A DNA stretch of 64,000 nt, from assembly GCA_948099385.1 (NCBI GenBank), contig CANUEZ040000014.1, positions 1,488,001 to 1,552,000 on the forward strand, given 5' to 3'. The first letter of the stretch is position 1. Each line of letters begins with the position of its first letter. The position numbers were made by a program, and so were the translations under genes. The notes beneath the pieces were generated by a model that did not search any database, was not told the DNA's origin, and saw nothing but the letters and a program-made list of their open reading frames with translations. Below, piece by piece: positions 27,201-42,200 of this stretch. Source of the DNA: Fasciola hepatica. Its lineage: Eukaryota > Platyhelminthes > Trematoda > Plagiorchiida > Fasciolidae.

Positions 27201-30200
27201 CTCTACAGTTCCAATAGAACCACTCTGAATTGGTTGTTCATTTTCAGCGACGACAAATTCGTACTGAGATTTGGTAAATACTGGCGGATTATCATTCACA
27301 TCTCGAATCAGCAAACGCACTTTGCTAGTGCTGTTGTGCAATCCATCCGTGCACAAAACGGAAAAGTGCAAGTAGACTAGTTTATCGTGCTCGACTTCTG
27401 CCCGAAGCGATTCGGATTGCGGGTATTCACCTTGTTTCACTTTGCGCCATATTTCTTCACGATCAAACTGATGCAGCGTGTAGATTTTCCCAGTCTCTGA
27501 TTCTATGCGAAACAGCGTGAGTAAATCTTCCGGTAGACTGTAGACCACTTGGCTTGTGGAATCGTGATCGGACGCGCTAACACGTCCGACAAACAGTTGA
27601 CTGTCCGTCGCCAACAGTACGTTGCCCCGGCCGACAGAACCGTCAGCCTCATCTATACTGAACGTATATTGTGCATGTGAGAACACTGGTTCATTGTCAT
27701 TTTCATCGGTGACCAGTATGCGAACCAAAGCCGTGCCCGTGAGCTGTACCGTACCGGCTATGGGATTATTTGACGCATAGCCAACCTGGGAAGAGGTGTA
27801 ATAAGAGCTGACCGCGTTCGCGAAATTCACCAAACTGGATCCAGTATGTTGTGGATTGTCCACGCAAACAATGTGGAAGGATATCTGAAAGACAGACAAG
27901 AAAGACCACCCAGGAAATATTGATTGTTTTATCATTACTCTCATGTGTGTTCTAACTATCAAAGAAACAAGTGCGTTTATCTGAATAGACGTAATTTTTG
28001 GTATTTTGTGTTGCTTAAATAAAAGTGGGAAAAAGTGAAATATTATTGACGTTTGATCATTAGGTGAGCGTATATTCAGATAACCTCAAGACAAACCAGC
28101 AGATTGATTCCGAGTTTAGCAGTCATGATACGCCCGAGCCCTCGATGTGTCAGATATGGGATTGGATAGGGTTCCGGAAAGGAGGCTTAAGGCCAACATT
28201 CTTGAAATTTATATCAGTCGCGATATACTACGGTCAAGTATGACCATCAGTAAAGTTTTGAACAGTTCTTTGTGGCAACATGTACTCCCCCCTCTCAGCT
28301 TGCCGACGGAGACTGACGGTTCTGTTTTTCATGAGAAGTAATCTGATAAGACTAACTGCGATTTTTGCGACCAATGATCTCGCTATTTAGTGTATGCCTG
28401 TTCTCGCCAACAAACTACTGATAAACTGACCCTTTTTCATTATAGCTCAGTCTTCATTCTTAAAGGTGATTAGTCTGGGATCATCAAAACCTAACCAGTG
28501 ATGAGGAATCAAATCTCTCAACCAATAACTTTGGTCTTGCGTTTGTGTGATGTTATCACCGGAAACACAATAAAAACTGATCTGTTGGAATCTTAAATGG
28601 ATTACGGTTGCAGAATTTACTATGTAAATTGTGGATTGCCTCCACAACAACAAAAATGGCTCTTATAGTTGGACGTAAAATTGGATTCCTCGAATAAACC
28701 GGTAGACAGTTACGGGATCACGGAACCAGATACGAATGACCATCACATATGGAGGTAGACCGTGGACAAAATCCAATATTTTAGGGACCAAAATAATGTG
28801 CCACAGAGAATTTGACCAATAACTATTGGCTAAAAGAGACCGGTATTTGTGTGAGCGCTTCAGTACCTTATTTACTGCTCGATAATAGTTTGCGATTCAA
28901 ACTCTAAAGCCAAACCCTATGTTACGTACATCTGATTTCGTGTTAGATATCAGTTTTCTTACGAGAGTACAATTTTGAAGGCTGTGGATCAACATTTGGA
29001 ACCCTTAAGCTACTCTGGAAATTAGCTCTTAAGAATTTCATCATAGATATTTGTTTATTATCATCCTTGCATCCAGGCCATACAGGTTATCTTATTGTTT
29101 TGGTAACTGAGAACAAATAACGTGGCGAACAAGCTCGTTTTCAGTTAATCGTGCTCATACGAATACACATTATATATGACTCACAACATAAGAAGAGTCC
29201 ATGATGATCCAAATATGCCTTTGCAGGTACATGTGTGCTTGCGAAACTGGCCACAATGTGGGACGTCCTAGTGTCGGTAATTCTCAACATCACATGTCTT
29301 ATGCTACAGTTTAGCGGGCTTTCAATGTTCATAACATGATAAGTTGAAGACTACAAGGCAAAAGTCCTCTGGAAATTCAGACTAACTTGCCATCGGCTAG
29401 GAGTCGATATAAGTACGATCTGTAAAAAATTTCTGAAATAATAAGGTAAAACGGAAGAAACAATTTAGTACGCGCTCCAGAAGCGGTAAAGATGACTGGT
29501 TGGTAAACCATTTCCCGGGAAATTCACAGAGGTAGTGTGCCTGCCAGTGATGGATATTCATTTGCAGACTTTTTGAAAGGACGAGAAACCTCATCGTGAT
29601 TAGCAAACTCAATTTCTAGGGCATTCGTTGGTTACTAGAATGATGCTATTAGGATATATCTTCGCTGACCCTTCAGAAGAAAGCCTTGTTGGAATAATCA
29701 CTGAGCTATTTTCAAAAGGGATCTGGTTAGCTTACTTCAAATCGGTTCTGTCCAATAAATCACACAACCTCGACGAAAGGAGTCCCGTTAACCACAAAGA
29801 ACCATTGACAGCAAATTTACCGCTACACAGTGTTTGCCACCAATGAATGCAGTGAGTGATAACCCAACCAGGTGAGTTCATGTCTCGCTTTCTGTTCACA
29901 GATCTATTGTCCAGTCACAAGAGTACCATTGTCTTCGTTGTCTAAATTTCCATTATACGGAGGTGTCGGCTGAAAGCTTCACCGAATGCCCACTCTAGAC
30001 TTCTAGACCACTGTGAAGCAAGTTCAGCAAATACACAACCAGTTCAACTTCTAAGCTCGTGTATGATGTCAATAGATCAATAATCCGGCAGTTTATCCCC
30101 ACCATACTTTTGTTGAAACTGAGCACACTAGGTTCAGTACTAATTGAATGATAACTAACAAAGCAGCAATGTAATGCATAAGATCAAAATTAATCGGGCC

Positions 30201-33200
30201 TGACTGAATGTTCTTAATTGTATCAATGTATCCCATACCTAGTTGATTGCTCGTTTTCATGGAAATACCGTGTATCTGAATCTATTCGATTTGCACAACC
30301 AAGAGTTTTTCCTACCTGTTCTGTTTTTTCCCGATCAAACGGTTTTACAGCAAGCAGCTTGAACCCAATTTCACCGGTCACCCTGTCGGTGATTTCTGTG
30401 GACTGATGAAGCGATCCCACAAATTGACCGACTGAAATGCTAGCACCAGGAGTTACTTCATTCACAGGCATCAGTTCGAATGCGTCGTTGTTCGTATAGC
30501 ACCGAACTTGACCCCAAACACCCGAGTCGAAATCTTGCACAGTAACAAATGCTATGAAGGCCCGATCAGAATTCTCTTTCACTTGGCCATAGCTTCGTTC
30601 TCCCGGGGTTGGTGATCGACCGAAATCCAAACGACCCAGTTGGCGATCACCGCTCTGTGAGGGGTTCAGATAGCTGACGAAAATGTTCGGTGCCATATCG
30701 TTCACATCGAGCACCAGAATAGTGACCTCTGTCCTTGAGGACAACTGGCGAGGATAACCGTTATCTCTTACGATCACGTGAAAGGTGAACTGTTTACCCA
30801 ATTTCTCAGACACGCGAGTCGACCCGGACGAAGTGGCTAGATTTCGATCAGAAAATGTTGTTTTCGGTGTACTATCCACGTCGGGTGTTTGAATCACATA
30901 GACTGCTGCCTGAGTTGGCGAGATGGTTCGAATGCCAAAATGTTGCACGGCTAAACGTTCCTGTGAGTTTGTTGGTGGAGCCAGACCAAAAGTTAACTGC
31001 AATTGACGATGGTAAGGGGAAAATGAGAAATGCTTCACATCAATGGTTAAAAACAAGAAGCTATTCACAATAGACTTTGCATTGTAATTTGGCAAGACAT
31101 TAAAGGCTCGTCAGGTCGATACTAACGCGTGCTGTTTAAACACTCAGATCGAGTAAAATAAACGACAATCCTGTTCAAAGAAAAATCCACATCTCTGTCA
31201 ATCATAAAATCCTGCAGCCTATTATCTAAGTGTAAAATCAAAGCCCTAACTGGCACAAAAATGACCTCAGTATTGGTTGAATGAACGGCAATTCATTTTA
31301 GACATTATCAACTGCGACAGATTCAGAGATAGAAACATAATTGCCTCGCTTCCGGCTACTCTGAAACCGACTATTTCCAGAATAACTTCGGCTTTTTTAG
31401 TACTTTTCTTGAAAATAAGTTTGACTTCAAAATTATAAACTGTTCAACTATAACGGCCATACATAATTATTGTTCTCAATAGAAGGCTGGATGACGTACT
31501 CTCCAAATCAGCCTTTCTTTTAGTCACCACAACCCCCAACACCAGCATCACTTCGCACGTGATTTGCCCATTCTAACGCGGGCAATAAGTCACCTACGTC
31601 CGTCGAACAGAAAGGTAGTTGCATACCCGGATTTCAGAACAGATTCCCAATCGGGTTCAACGAGCAGCTGATCCTAAGATGTCAAACACCAACGATCGAT
31701 GAACTGATGAGACACCGTCATCATCAATAGCTCATCACTGACTGGGGAGGCAACACGAAGTTGATGAAGAGAAAGCGTTTCGCGCCACAAATAAACCGTG
31801 ACATCAAATGTTGTTTGTAGTAACCACTGTGTAAAGATGCAGCTAAATCGTTCTGGACATAAAGCATGCAATTCTGAGATCCTGACTTCCCTTTTGCTAA
31901 TTCACCTCGGGTAACGGTTATTTACATTTTCGTACTTTTGTCTGGCTTGTAGCATCCGAATCACTATTTATTTTCATCCATGATTCGGCATTCAGTCAGT
32001 CACCGTTAAAAATTGTTAAATTTTAGCTCCTACACAAATATTCCTTTTTAGAAACAATCAGAAACATGAACCATTTTATACAAGAACTATCTCGTGTTAA
32101 ACCGAAGTGATCAGGTCATTGACGTGAAGCGGTTTTCTTGTGCCTCTGAACACTCCCAACGTAGGTCTAAGCTGGGTCGTAAAGTGACACCGGATCTTCT
32201 GAACTGCACCGGATGGACATACGCATGCGCGCCCAGACACACGCAGTTCTGATTTATAGACTATTCTCGCGTAATCGGCAAGACTGACTGAAAAATACAT
32301 TTATTATTCAATTTCGTTGTTAGAAACAGTTCTGTTGTTGTTGCTGTTGTTGAGCACATGATTTCCCGATTCCCCCGTATCAATGTAGCAGCTGAGCGCT
32401 GAAACAGAAAAGTTTAAATTATATCATGTTGTATCACTGTGGTATTCACCCTGTGTTTACTATCTCCCAGTATTTTGTACTGTGTGGGGCCTTTATGATT
32501 GGCTTTTGATTTCATGTCGCGCGCGTTTTTTGGATCAGGACAGACAAATTAACACCACGGTGAAGGTAATAAATCAACAGTTTTAGGACGTATACTCCAG
32601 TCAGGCTTAGGTGTTCCTCTACACGCTGCAATGCTGCTGAAAGGTATTTGTTTCTTAAAAGATAGAGGTCACTTCGAGGAGGAAAATTGTCACTTCTTCT
32701 CACTTAGTATGCCTTACAAGACCCTGATTTTCTTACAGAAAACAAAATTCACAAAAAGTGTTCCGTAAATAGTGGTACGTTTTATCACGACCTATGCATA
32801 ATGAAATTAGCTATACTAGGTGAGTTCAAGAAGGCTCAAAACGAGTGACGAAATTATTCAAAATTTGAGAAACAGAACAGATACTCCAGAAACTGGAAAG
32901 ACCAGGGTAATCTGTACCAACTTTGGTCTAATTCACATGTTTTTTTTCAACGTTCAAATTTAATTCCGCCATCGATGAATTCAAAGTGGAGAGGCAAGTT
33001 ACAAAACACCTAATCCAAAGCCTTCGTAAACTCTGAAATCTCCTTTCCGCATGGGTCAGGTGGTCCTTGTGTTTGTTGATTAACTCGTATGTTTGCGCAG
33101 AAATGCATGTGATCTTCAGAAAAATGAGCAAGCCAATAAAATGCTGTAAGAAAGTCTACTCCAGCCGACCCATATGGTATTTGGTCCCGCAGCCCCGAAA

Positions 33201-36200
33201 CTGATTCTAGCAAAATCGAGTTGGCGACATTTTCACCCTATCCTATCGGTCATCATTATTCCAGTCATTCTCCCCCCCCCCTCTAATCCATTATCCTTTG
33301 TGACTTGGACTTTCAGTCACTCAGAGCTGGCTTAGAATCTTCTATTTCAGACGAGTGAAAACGGGCAATGGGGATGGAAAATAACAGTGCGCACCCGTGT
33401 ACGTGTGCGTGTCGATAGCTTGCGGTGATAAACCTTTTTAGTGCGCAATTCACAATTTATCTGTTGATTCACGGTGTGACCAAAAGCAGCACACTGGTGC
33501 ATCATCTTAGCACCAGTATAATTCCCCTTGTCAGACATCTACGAAACACTTCTCATCGGCAGATGGTTTCCTCATCCATTAACTCCAAGAGTCGGAACAT
33601 TTGCGTGTGAATGATGGATTCGTAATTAGCTGTGATCATGAGACACAGCTGTCAACTTGAACACGGAACAAACTGGTCGGGAAACGCGAAACAATAATTA
33701 ATCATGCAACGAAACTGCCTGGTGCGAAGGATGCCGCTCGGAATTAGTCAGTCCAAACGCAACTCTTCTGTGAAGTATATCCCAACCCACGTGCTTCTAT
33801 TAGGGCCTTCATATGTCTTTTTTGTCGCAGTCTATTTTCCCCTTTTGCAATTCTATCTTTCCTAGAGAGTAATTGTGGAGTGCTTTACATTACACAATTG
33901 ATGGAACACACGAAGCTGTTGTTAATAAACAGATGACCCAAGATTTCATGCGCAGTTTGTCTCACAGAGATGCAAAGTGTCCAAATAAAGAAATTAAATG
34001 TTGTGGAAGATGGGTAGGGCTAAAAAGGGAACACGATCGATAAATTTTCCTCCTCTTAGCTGGCAATAATGATTGATTTCCATGTATCCCGTCAACAACA
34101 ATCCGAGGCAGAGTTGGCTGAAAGGAATTGATTTCCCTATAGTGAATCATGCCCAGGAGAGTGACAACTAAACGAAACCTTGTCCGCCTTATTCAGTTGG
34201 CAAAATCCGCAGAAAAGCAAATAGTGGACAGTAATATTAATCAGCTTATTGGCGAACCAGCTGGCATTCCTATGGGAAATTTGTATGGGACTACATGAGA
34301 GTAATTATGCCGAGAAAGTTCGAATGAGAGAACCTTGGGGGTGTAGTGTGGATGTAACGAAATCTGCAAATAACCTCTTTCGGTCATTTGACGCTTGATT
34401 ACAATATGATTGGATGAATATACATTGTAAACGTTGGAAAACAGTTGTATCCTCAGTCTAACTGATGAAATCAGTGGGGAGAATGAAGCAATGCTGTTTA
34501 CCCAAACGTGTTAAACTGCACATTTTCACTGAATTTTGCACAATTTATTAGCAATCAAAAAGGCAGTTTTAAAAGTTCACACTATGACAAGATATTCATA
34601 TATTACTATAACCGGCAACTCTCCTCGTGCAGAATTTTGATCCTTACCTCATCAAACATGCGCAAACAGTAGTGAAATGGCAAATACAACGAGAATTTAT
34701 TTTAATCAGCTTTTTTCGTGGGTCCTTCCTCTTTATAATTGTAAAATATGAAACCAAGCGTCTGAGAAGTTATTGCTTCACAACCTTGATAATTCCGAGC
34801 GCAAAGATAACTTGTGTGGTTTTATATTTACCACCCGCAGCCCTCAAGCCATCCTTTCCAGTTTAGAGGTGTCGTGCTATTAAAATTGCCAGAATTCTGA
34901 TTTGAAGCTGTATACACTCGAAGGACTTTTTAGGGTAAATAAAAATTTATCAGTTTAAGTAGTAAGAGGTATAAATATTCACGAAACGAATCGAACTGAT
35001 CAAATGTTCAAGTTCCCCATTTTGTTTAAGTTTGCTTTCGTACAGGTTAGTCCCCTACAGAGAGGAAGTCCATCGTAGGAGTAAATTATTGTGCCACCAA
35101 TGGTTTGATACCTTTGGAGAAACCAGTAACGGAATGGCGTCATATCATATTGCATTGACTAGGAGCGAAAGGTCAAGACCCAACCGGGATAGTTTGGTGA
35201 TGAAGCGTTCAACACCTAATCATCCATCCAGAGCTTGATCCCTCGTTAGGGCTCGGTGGATGTGCACGGCTGTCGATTTATTACGAGAATAAACAACTAT
35301 TTGCTTTGGCGAACTGAAATTTCATGTTGCCTAATAGATCATTTCTTGATTATTCGTCTACTAATTTTATAGAATATTATTTTTTCCTTGTGAAATAGAA
35401 AAGTCGAACAAGCTGTGCAAATAAGGGGGGGGGCTGAACAGCTGTTCAGGAAGGAAATACTTAGCAGCCGACTGTTTGAATCTCTTGCGGTGCACACACT
35501 ACAGACGGGCACCACACGGGAATTTGAACAGCAGAATGTGCGGGAAATTCGAGACCCGCTTTATTTGCTATGTTACCCAACCCGAAGGATTGTCTGCGCA
35601 CTGAATAAGTCAAACATGGATAGTCTTAAAAAGACCTAACCCTAACCAGTTTATTGACTCAGAGTCAACAAAACAGCTTCAAGTCATCTGCGGAGTAGTG
35701 GGTTGCACGAGGCTAAGGGGGATGTTTTGACGACTGGTGCGGGTTCAGCAGTGAATTCGTGAACAGTAAATACCGTCAGCAGATTTTCTCCTTTCGGAGC
35801 ATAGAAGCTGAGGGGAAAACAGTCTTTTGTTTTCCCCTGGGTCGAAAGTTAAAGATGTACTGGAGGGGAACAGTCTCTATCAAGTGAACTACTTCGTTAT
35901 GTTCAGATCAAGCTGCCGAATACTGGACTTGTCAATAATAATAGAAGACAAAATTCAAATGAATCACGATCTGTTGTGTGTTTTATTTTCCAAATAGAAA
36001 ACACATTTTCTACGATATTTTGCTTCATGAAATTGACCACAGAGAACGCACAACACAAGCAAGAGAGAAAAGCTAGCAATCGTCAAGTTTAACCCATGGC
36101 AACCCTCATGTAGGATTAATATCTGCTCATTTTTACGTATACAGTTTTAACATTTCATAATCTCGGTTGCCAAATGAGTAACCTACCCGGTCCATCTTAC

Positions 36201-39200
36201 AACAGAAAGTCTTACAGAATTTCATATGTAATAGGAAGCAAATCATGTTTCTTCTGACGTACGTATACATGTAAATCAGTCAAGCTCTGTGCATTCAGTT
36301 TCCAAAAAGTTTGCTCAATGACGAATAATTACCAACGATCAGATTGACCTTAACTAGTGAACAGTCAGTCGACACTTATTCCACTTTGGTTGATGGGGCA
36401 AAATTATGAGAATTGTTCACACCAGGATTTTGATTGACAATGATCAAAGTTGGTAGATTTGATGTGTTTGCCTACTGGTCATTATCAGAGTAGCTTGATT
36501 CGGTTGAAATTGCCAACACATTTTACTCCTTTGTATCTCCGTTTCATTTAGCAGATGAAGGAGCACAGAAATTCAAAGTTTATTCAAGTACCCGCATCGA
36601 AACAAACGCAAATCGACTGTCGGCATTTTTATTTTATATCCAGTTATTCACAAGTTGACTAGAGTTGTACAATGTTTGACGTTTTACTAATTTGAGGTGC
36701 ACAGAGCTGCTAATCACTCGTTCTCTTGTATTGCCCAAGAATCTCTGTAAATTTTGGATTATGTCTTGGCAAACAAAATGTGGAGAGTAGTCAGATTATC
36801 TGCTACTACAGATTTCTTATCATTCTGTTTTCAAATATGCCCATAAACGCAGTTAGTATATTGTTCACTGGACTTACTTCAGAGTACATGAAGATGGAGC
36901 TAAAATTTTCAGCATTGAAGAAAAAATACCGCGATATACAGGGAAGAAATTCAGCAGTTTTTTATTCGTGGAGCATGAATTAGACTAATGAACTTGTGTG
37001 TGACTCTAGGACTAGTTAAGGAACACAACAGGTGGGATTTTTCCCAGCTTCCTGATAAGAAAATGAGGCGAAAGCTTCTTGATCGCCGTGTACAAGACAT
37101 GCAAGGGGAAAGTTAAAACTTATTCATTTTCAATGTTTATTTGCGAGTATTCTGGGTGCTGGGAATTCAGCACCCTTTCCGTATCACTTCGGCTTTCTTC
37201 CTACCTTTGCAAATAGGAAGCTCATCATCTTACACTGAACCCCTTCAGATATTGGGTGAACAAATTGCTGCCGCTGCGAGATACTTGCCCAAACGGCTTT
37301 GGTCTAGCAAATTTACACATCTGTAGGAACCCTTTTGCTGCAGTGCGGTAAGTACGTAATTAAAAGCATAGCGAGTTCTTTAAGAGTATGGATGGAAGTC
37401 CTCCGGGGCTTAAACTTCCCCGATCAAACTAACCTGAAGTAGGGACTTTGAAGGTGGGCTTTGGAATATGGTATCATCCATGAATTCTATTCTGTATAGA
37501 TTTGGGAGAGTTCTCAAGAGGCAACTCCAAGCTCTAACAATTCTATACAAATCTTCATCCCAACAGAACATTCGTATATTTTCCATCATAATTGAGGGTT
37601 GCTGATTGCACTCACCAGGTTACTGTAAAACTACCAGTAGCTTTCATTCCATAGAATGTCATTGCTTCTTTTATAGGGTTATTTATAAATCTGCGGCATC
37701 AGTATATCTACATGACTAGATAAGTCTTTGAATGAAGTTGGGACCGAGGCTATGTGCATCGTTGGTTTTCATCAGACGAAATTAGGAAAATATCTTTCCA
37801 AAAGGAAGAAGGCCGCTCGTGGTTCATGTGTGCTGAATCCTTGCTTTGAATTCCGGAATGGTAAAAGTACATGGAATGCAAAATTTTGCGGTAATTGTTG
37901 CCGCTCACGTAAACATTCCTTCCCATGCCCCCCAAAAACAATAACTCGGGCGTAAATAGACGCATGCCTTTTAGTAGCGGTACTGGTGATGAGGATGCTC
38001 AAATGTGCCTGTTCATTGTCTAATAGAGTTTGAACAAAACAAATTGTTTCTTCATGTATATGTCGCTTTTCTGTCTGTGTGCGTGTGTATGCGTGCGTAA
38101 GCAGATCATATAAGAAATGTTATTTCTATTGTGATGACTTCACTGATGCACAAGAGAAGCGGGTTAAAACATGACCAAAACAGACGAGGTACGCCCCTTT
38201 AGCGCTTGCTGAACCCCTTCCTCTCTAAAATGGGTGTGTCAACCCCCGGGCTATTGGAATCCCAAGTTCAAATGTGGTTAAACACTGGCTTTGCTTCTAA
38301 TATTGTGCTTTGGAATAGAAAATAATAAACAATAACCATTAAGGATTAGATGACCTCCGTGGGGAGACAGAACATTTGGGGATGTCGGAATCGTTAGAAA
38401 CAGAACAGACAAACACAACAATTTCGACACAGAAAACCAGGCAATTCATTATTTCATTGTTGGGTGTAGTTCTTCAGCTTTGTGCGTGTGTGTGTGTGTG
38501 TGAACTATTTTGAGTGTTTGAAAATCACTAATAGCTAATATGAGGTATAGCTGGTCAGGCGTCAAGCATAGTGCAGAATGGTCTGCATAGGACAATCTGC
38601 ATCTGGATTCACACTCAGAAGTGCACGAATTCATTTACTACGGTGTCCTTTTACACACCCCCAAAGCCATCGCTATCTGCGTGTTTTCAACCGATACTGC
38701 TCCATTTGATAATTCCTGTGGGACATTGAATGAACAAATACATGCTTGATTAGACGTTTGACTGACTGACTGATTAGGCAAGCCCGTGAACGAGTGAGTA
38801 AGTGAGTGAGTGTGCTGGTGTGCAAATTAGTGATGACTGAAAGGGTGTATGCACCCGTGGTTAAGTAGAAGCGTGACGGACTTAGAGTAGCATACGGTGA
38901 AAATTAGTACTGGTAGTAGGTATTGAAAAACAGAAAAATTGGAAGTGCGGAAAGTGGCGAATTTTCCTTTTTTGCTCCCATTTTATTCTGGCTCATACAT
39001 CTCTCAGTGTTTTTCCTGTATTCTCTTGTACACTGCTCGCACGTACTGGCTGTGCACTTCCCATGACTCACCATATTGGTTAGAAGGTAAACGCACTGAG
39101 CTGAATGAGGTACCTGTGAAGAGTGATTTCCGAGGCCATCACGAACCACCTGGACAAGGTGATTCGTCGGCTGCATAGTCCCTAATTGGCATTCTGCAAC

Positions 39201-42200
39201 AAAGTTTATATTTTTTACGATAAAGTCGAAGGCAGGTAAGAGGAATATTCTTGTGATTCTCAACGGGGACTCTTCGTCCATGCAACTTCCTCACAGTTCA
39301 GGTGAGATTAAGGTGATGAGCCTAATGTAGAGTTCTGAATGATAGGGACTGTGGGGCAGGAGAGTGCCAGGTACGCATATCTGATGAGCGGCAACAACCG
39401 TGAAATCGGTCGTGTTTCCGAGGAAATTCTTTCCTGCCTTCCAGGTACAGTACCATAGTACTTACATCAAATGTGTGACTTCCGTTCACAACAGGTGATT
39501 GTTGATTTTGTGTGACAGTAAAATCCTGATCCTACTTTATCCCACTCAACTGGAAGTGGTCACGAAATACACTTAAAATGTCAGCTCTCCTTACCGTGGA
39601 CTAGTATAGGTTTACAATAAAATCTAATAAAATCAACCATCCTTATACCCGAATCGGACTGATGGAAGACGGACTGGAAGCTTTACTCAATAAAAGTGAC
39701 TAGGTCAATTCTTTTCCATCTGCATTAGCACAACTGATTGTAGACTGAATAAGCTTGTCATCGCCATTCGTGCTAGTGTCTTGGCATGGACGGATGAGTG
39801 AAGTTAGACGTGTAAACATGAAATGCCTAAATGGCCGACGTCCTCAGTAAAGAAGTAATTATTTGCGGTTCCGCCCGGGGAACCCAAGGAAAGTAATAAA
39901 GCTAAGTTTCCAATTTCTATAAATTAGCTACATTATTTCATGTGGGAAATCAAAAAGAAACATATTTCTTATTGTTACCACCTGACGATTGATGATACCT
40001 CTACTTTACTTTGTATGCAACCAATGACTCAAATGAATTCTTTCCTGAACTAACAGAGAGGTCACTATTTGCACTGAATTGCATGTGAGCATAACTATGG
40101 ATTCGATCATATACCTTACGATTCTATTGTAACTGCCTAGCTAACCTGGTTGTTAGGTATATTGGAATCAAATGACTCAACAGTGAATTATTTGTGATGC
40201 TCTATTTTGTTAAGTGAAGACAAATTTCCGTTTGTCGCTACGAAATATCTACCGAATACACTCATTAAAGAACACCATTACAAGTGTTATACAAGCACTG
40301 ACATCGGTTATATGCTGTAGTGTACCTTTCTACTCGCAGCGTAAGAGATTACTTTGCGAACAGTGAACAATAATTAGAACATATAATGGACCGAATGTAT
40401 GTATATTCAATTCGCTTATTTTCTCTAGCATAGGCGTGATGTGTGAGCAAGAATAAGGATTGTCCTGAGTCAATTAGAAAATGATTTTAAGAGGTTGATT
40501 TTTAATGGTTTTTAAGCTTTGGTAATGAAATAATCAGCGTCGAGTCAATGTGACTTATAGCATGAATTCTAACTAAATGTGTAGTTTTACCCCGGCGTTG
40601 TGTTTTGTGCCAAATATTTCTGACATTGGACTACCATGTTAACTCCTCCTTTTCTCAACAAGGGTAAGGTTCTCTTTACTCGTTTTTCTAAACAAACCTC
40701 TCCCGATTGAGTTTACATTTTGCTGTCTAAATGGGAAACAGAAATGGGCTTACTTTGCAATAAATTGTCCACGACAAGTTCCCATAGCTTATTTTGCCTA
40801 CTCGGCTCCGTTTTCTAGTTTCCAGTCTGTGCTGAACAAGGAACTGCGGCCAATAATGCAAACTCAAGTTATACTCTTCTTTCTGTCTGTGGCAGATTTC
40901 CTGAAGTTTCATACTCGGTGCACGTAATTTTCCCACAGAACGAACAAAACTATTATTTTCCATGGAAATTTCCTTTTGCTGGCTGAAAATAGTGAGACTT
41001 TATCAGCGAATAAGATTATTTTGAAGCTGTGGTCTGTCGTTAAAACAGCACGATGTTCCTCTTGTTCTATAACATGTCTTGTACATCACGCCGTATAAGT
41101 GTGTACAAATATAGACGCCAGTTGATCAACATCACCGGCCGACAGTTTCAAAGATACTCTATAACGTTTCTATTCTGAGTATTCTCAACTGATCCACTTG
41201 AAAAATGTGCAATGTTTCAGGGCGAGTGCAGAATAATGCAACGATACAGTGAACATCAAGTCTAATTCTAAACAGTTTGTACTGGATAATGGATGTACCA
41301 GTTCGCTTGGTTTCATTTTGAGAGTGAGCATCCTGATGACCAGATCGATTCAACTTGAAATGGTCACCTTGTTCACTAAGTCAGGGTGATTGATGCCAAT
41401 AACATTTTTGAAGTGCTCGCAATTAGATCAGTTGAAAAATCTTTCATATCCCCGAAGGATATGTTCACTTCAATCGAACTTAATTCCGTGATGATTCTGT
41501 TCCTGTGTAGGAGTTTGCGAGGTTTGAAAATGTGGTATGTATAACCATTCTCCTTTGCTCTTGTCACTCCTGCAGATTTCATTACTTTCTTGTGAGCTTA
41601 CGGTCACAACAGTTTTACTTGGATTGGCTAAACGGTTGTTTAGTGAAGCGCTAACCTCGGTGATATCATAAGGCAGGAAGCATGTGAAAGCGTGTTTTTC
41701 GACAAAGTTTCATTTGCGAAGTGTTAGACTAATTTGATGATTTCAAGCCCATTCTGCAGGTAACAGAACTTGGTGGATTGTATGCCGTGCTCCCCTATTC
41801 ACTTCATTCAGGTGACAATAAATTGCAACTTCTGGATGTCGTATCCATCATGTTTGATGGCTTTCAATCCAGTGTACCTAAAGTAGTAGAACATTATTGT
41901 CGTTAGGTATCATTGGCCTGCTCAACCCATTTAAAGGCCACAACTGTGAACACTACCACCCGGAAAGCTGGATAGTACGATAAATGTCAGAGAATCACTT
42001 GCCAATCTGTCCTCCCTATCGAATATGATTAGGCGAAAAGCTTTTGTCCGGAATGTTAATCTTATCCCTCATAATTATTCACTATTCAGAATACAGATTT
42101 CACCTAACATATCAGACTGTAAAAATTAAACAATTATCAACCTCAAGATTGTAGGAATTTTTCTCGCCAAATTACTTTTTACCAACCTAATACGGTAAGA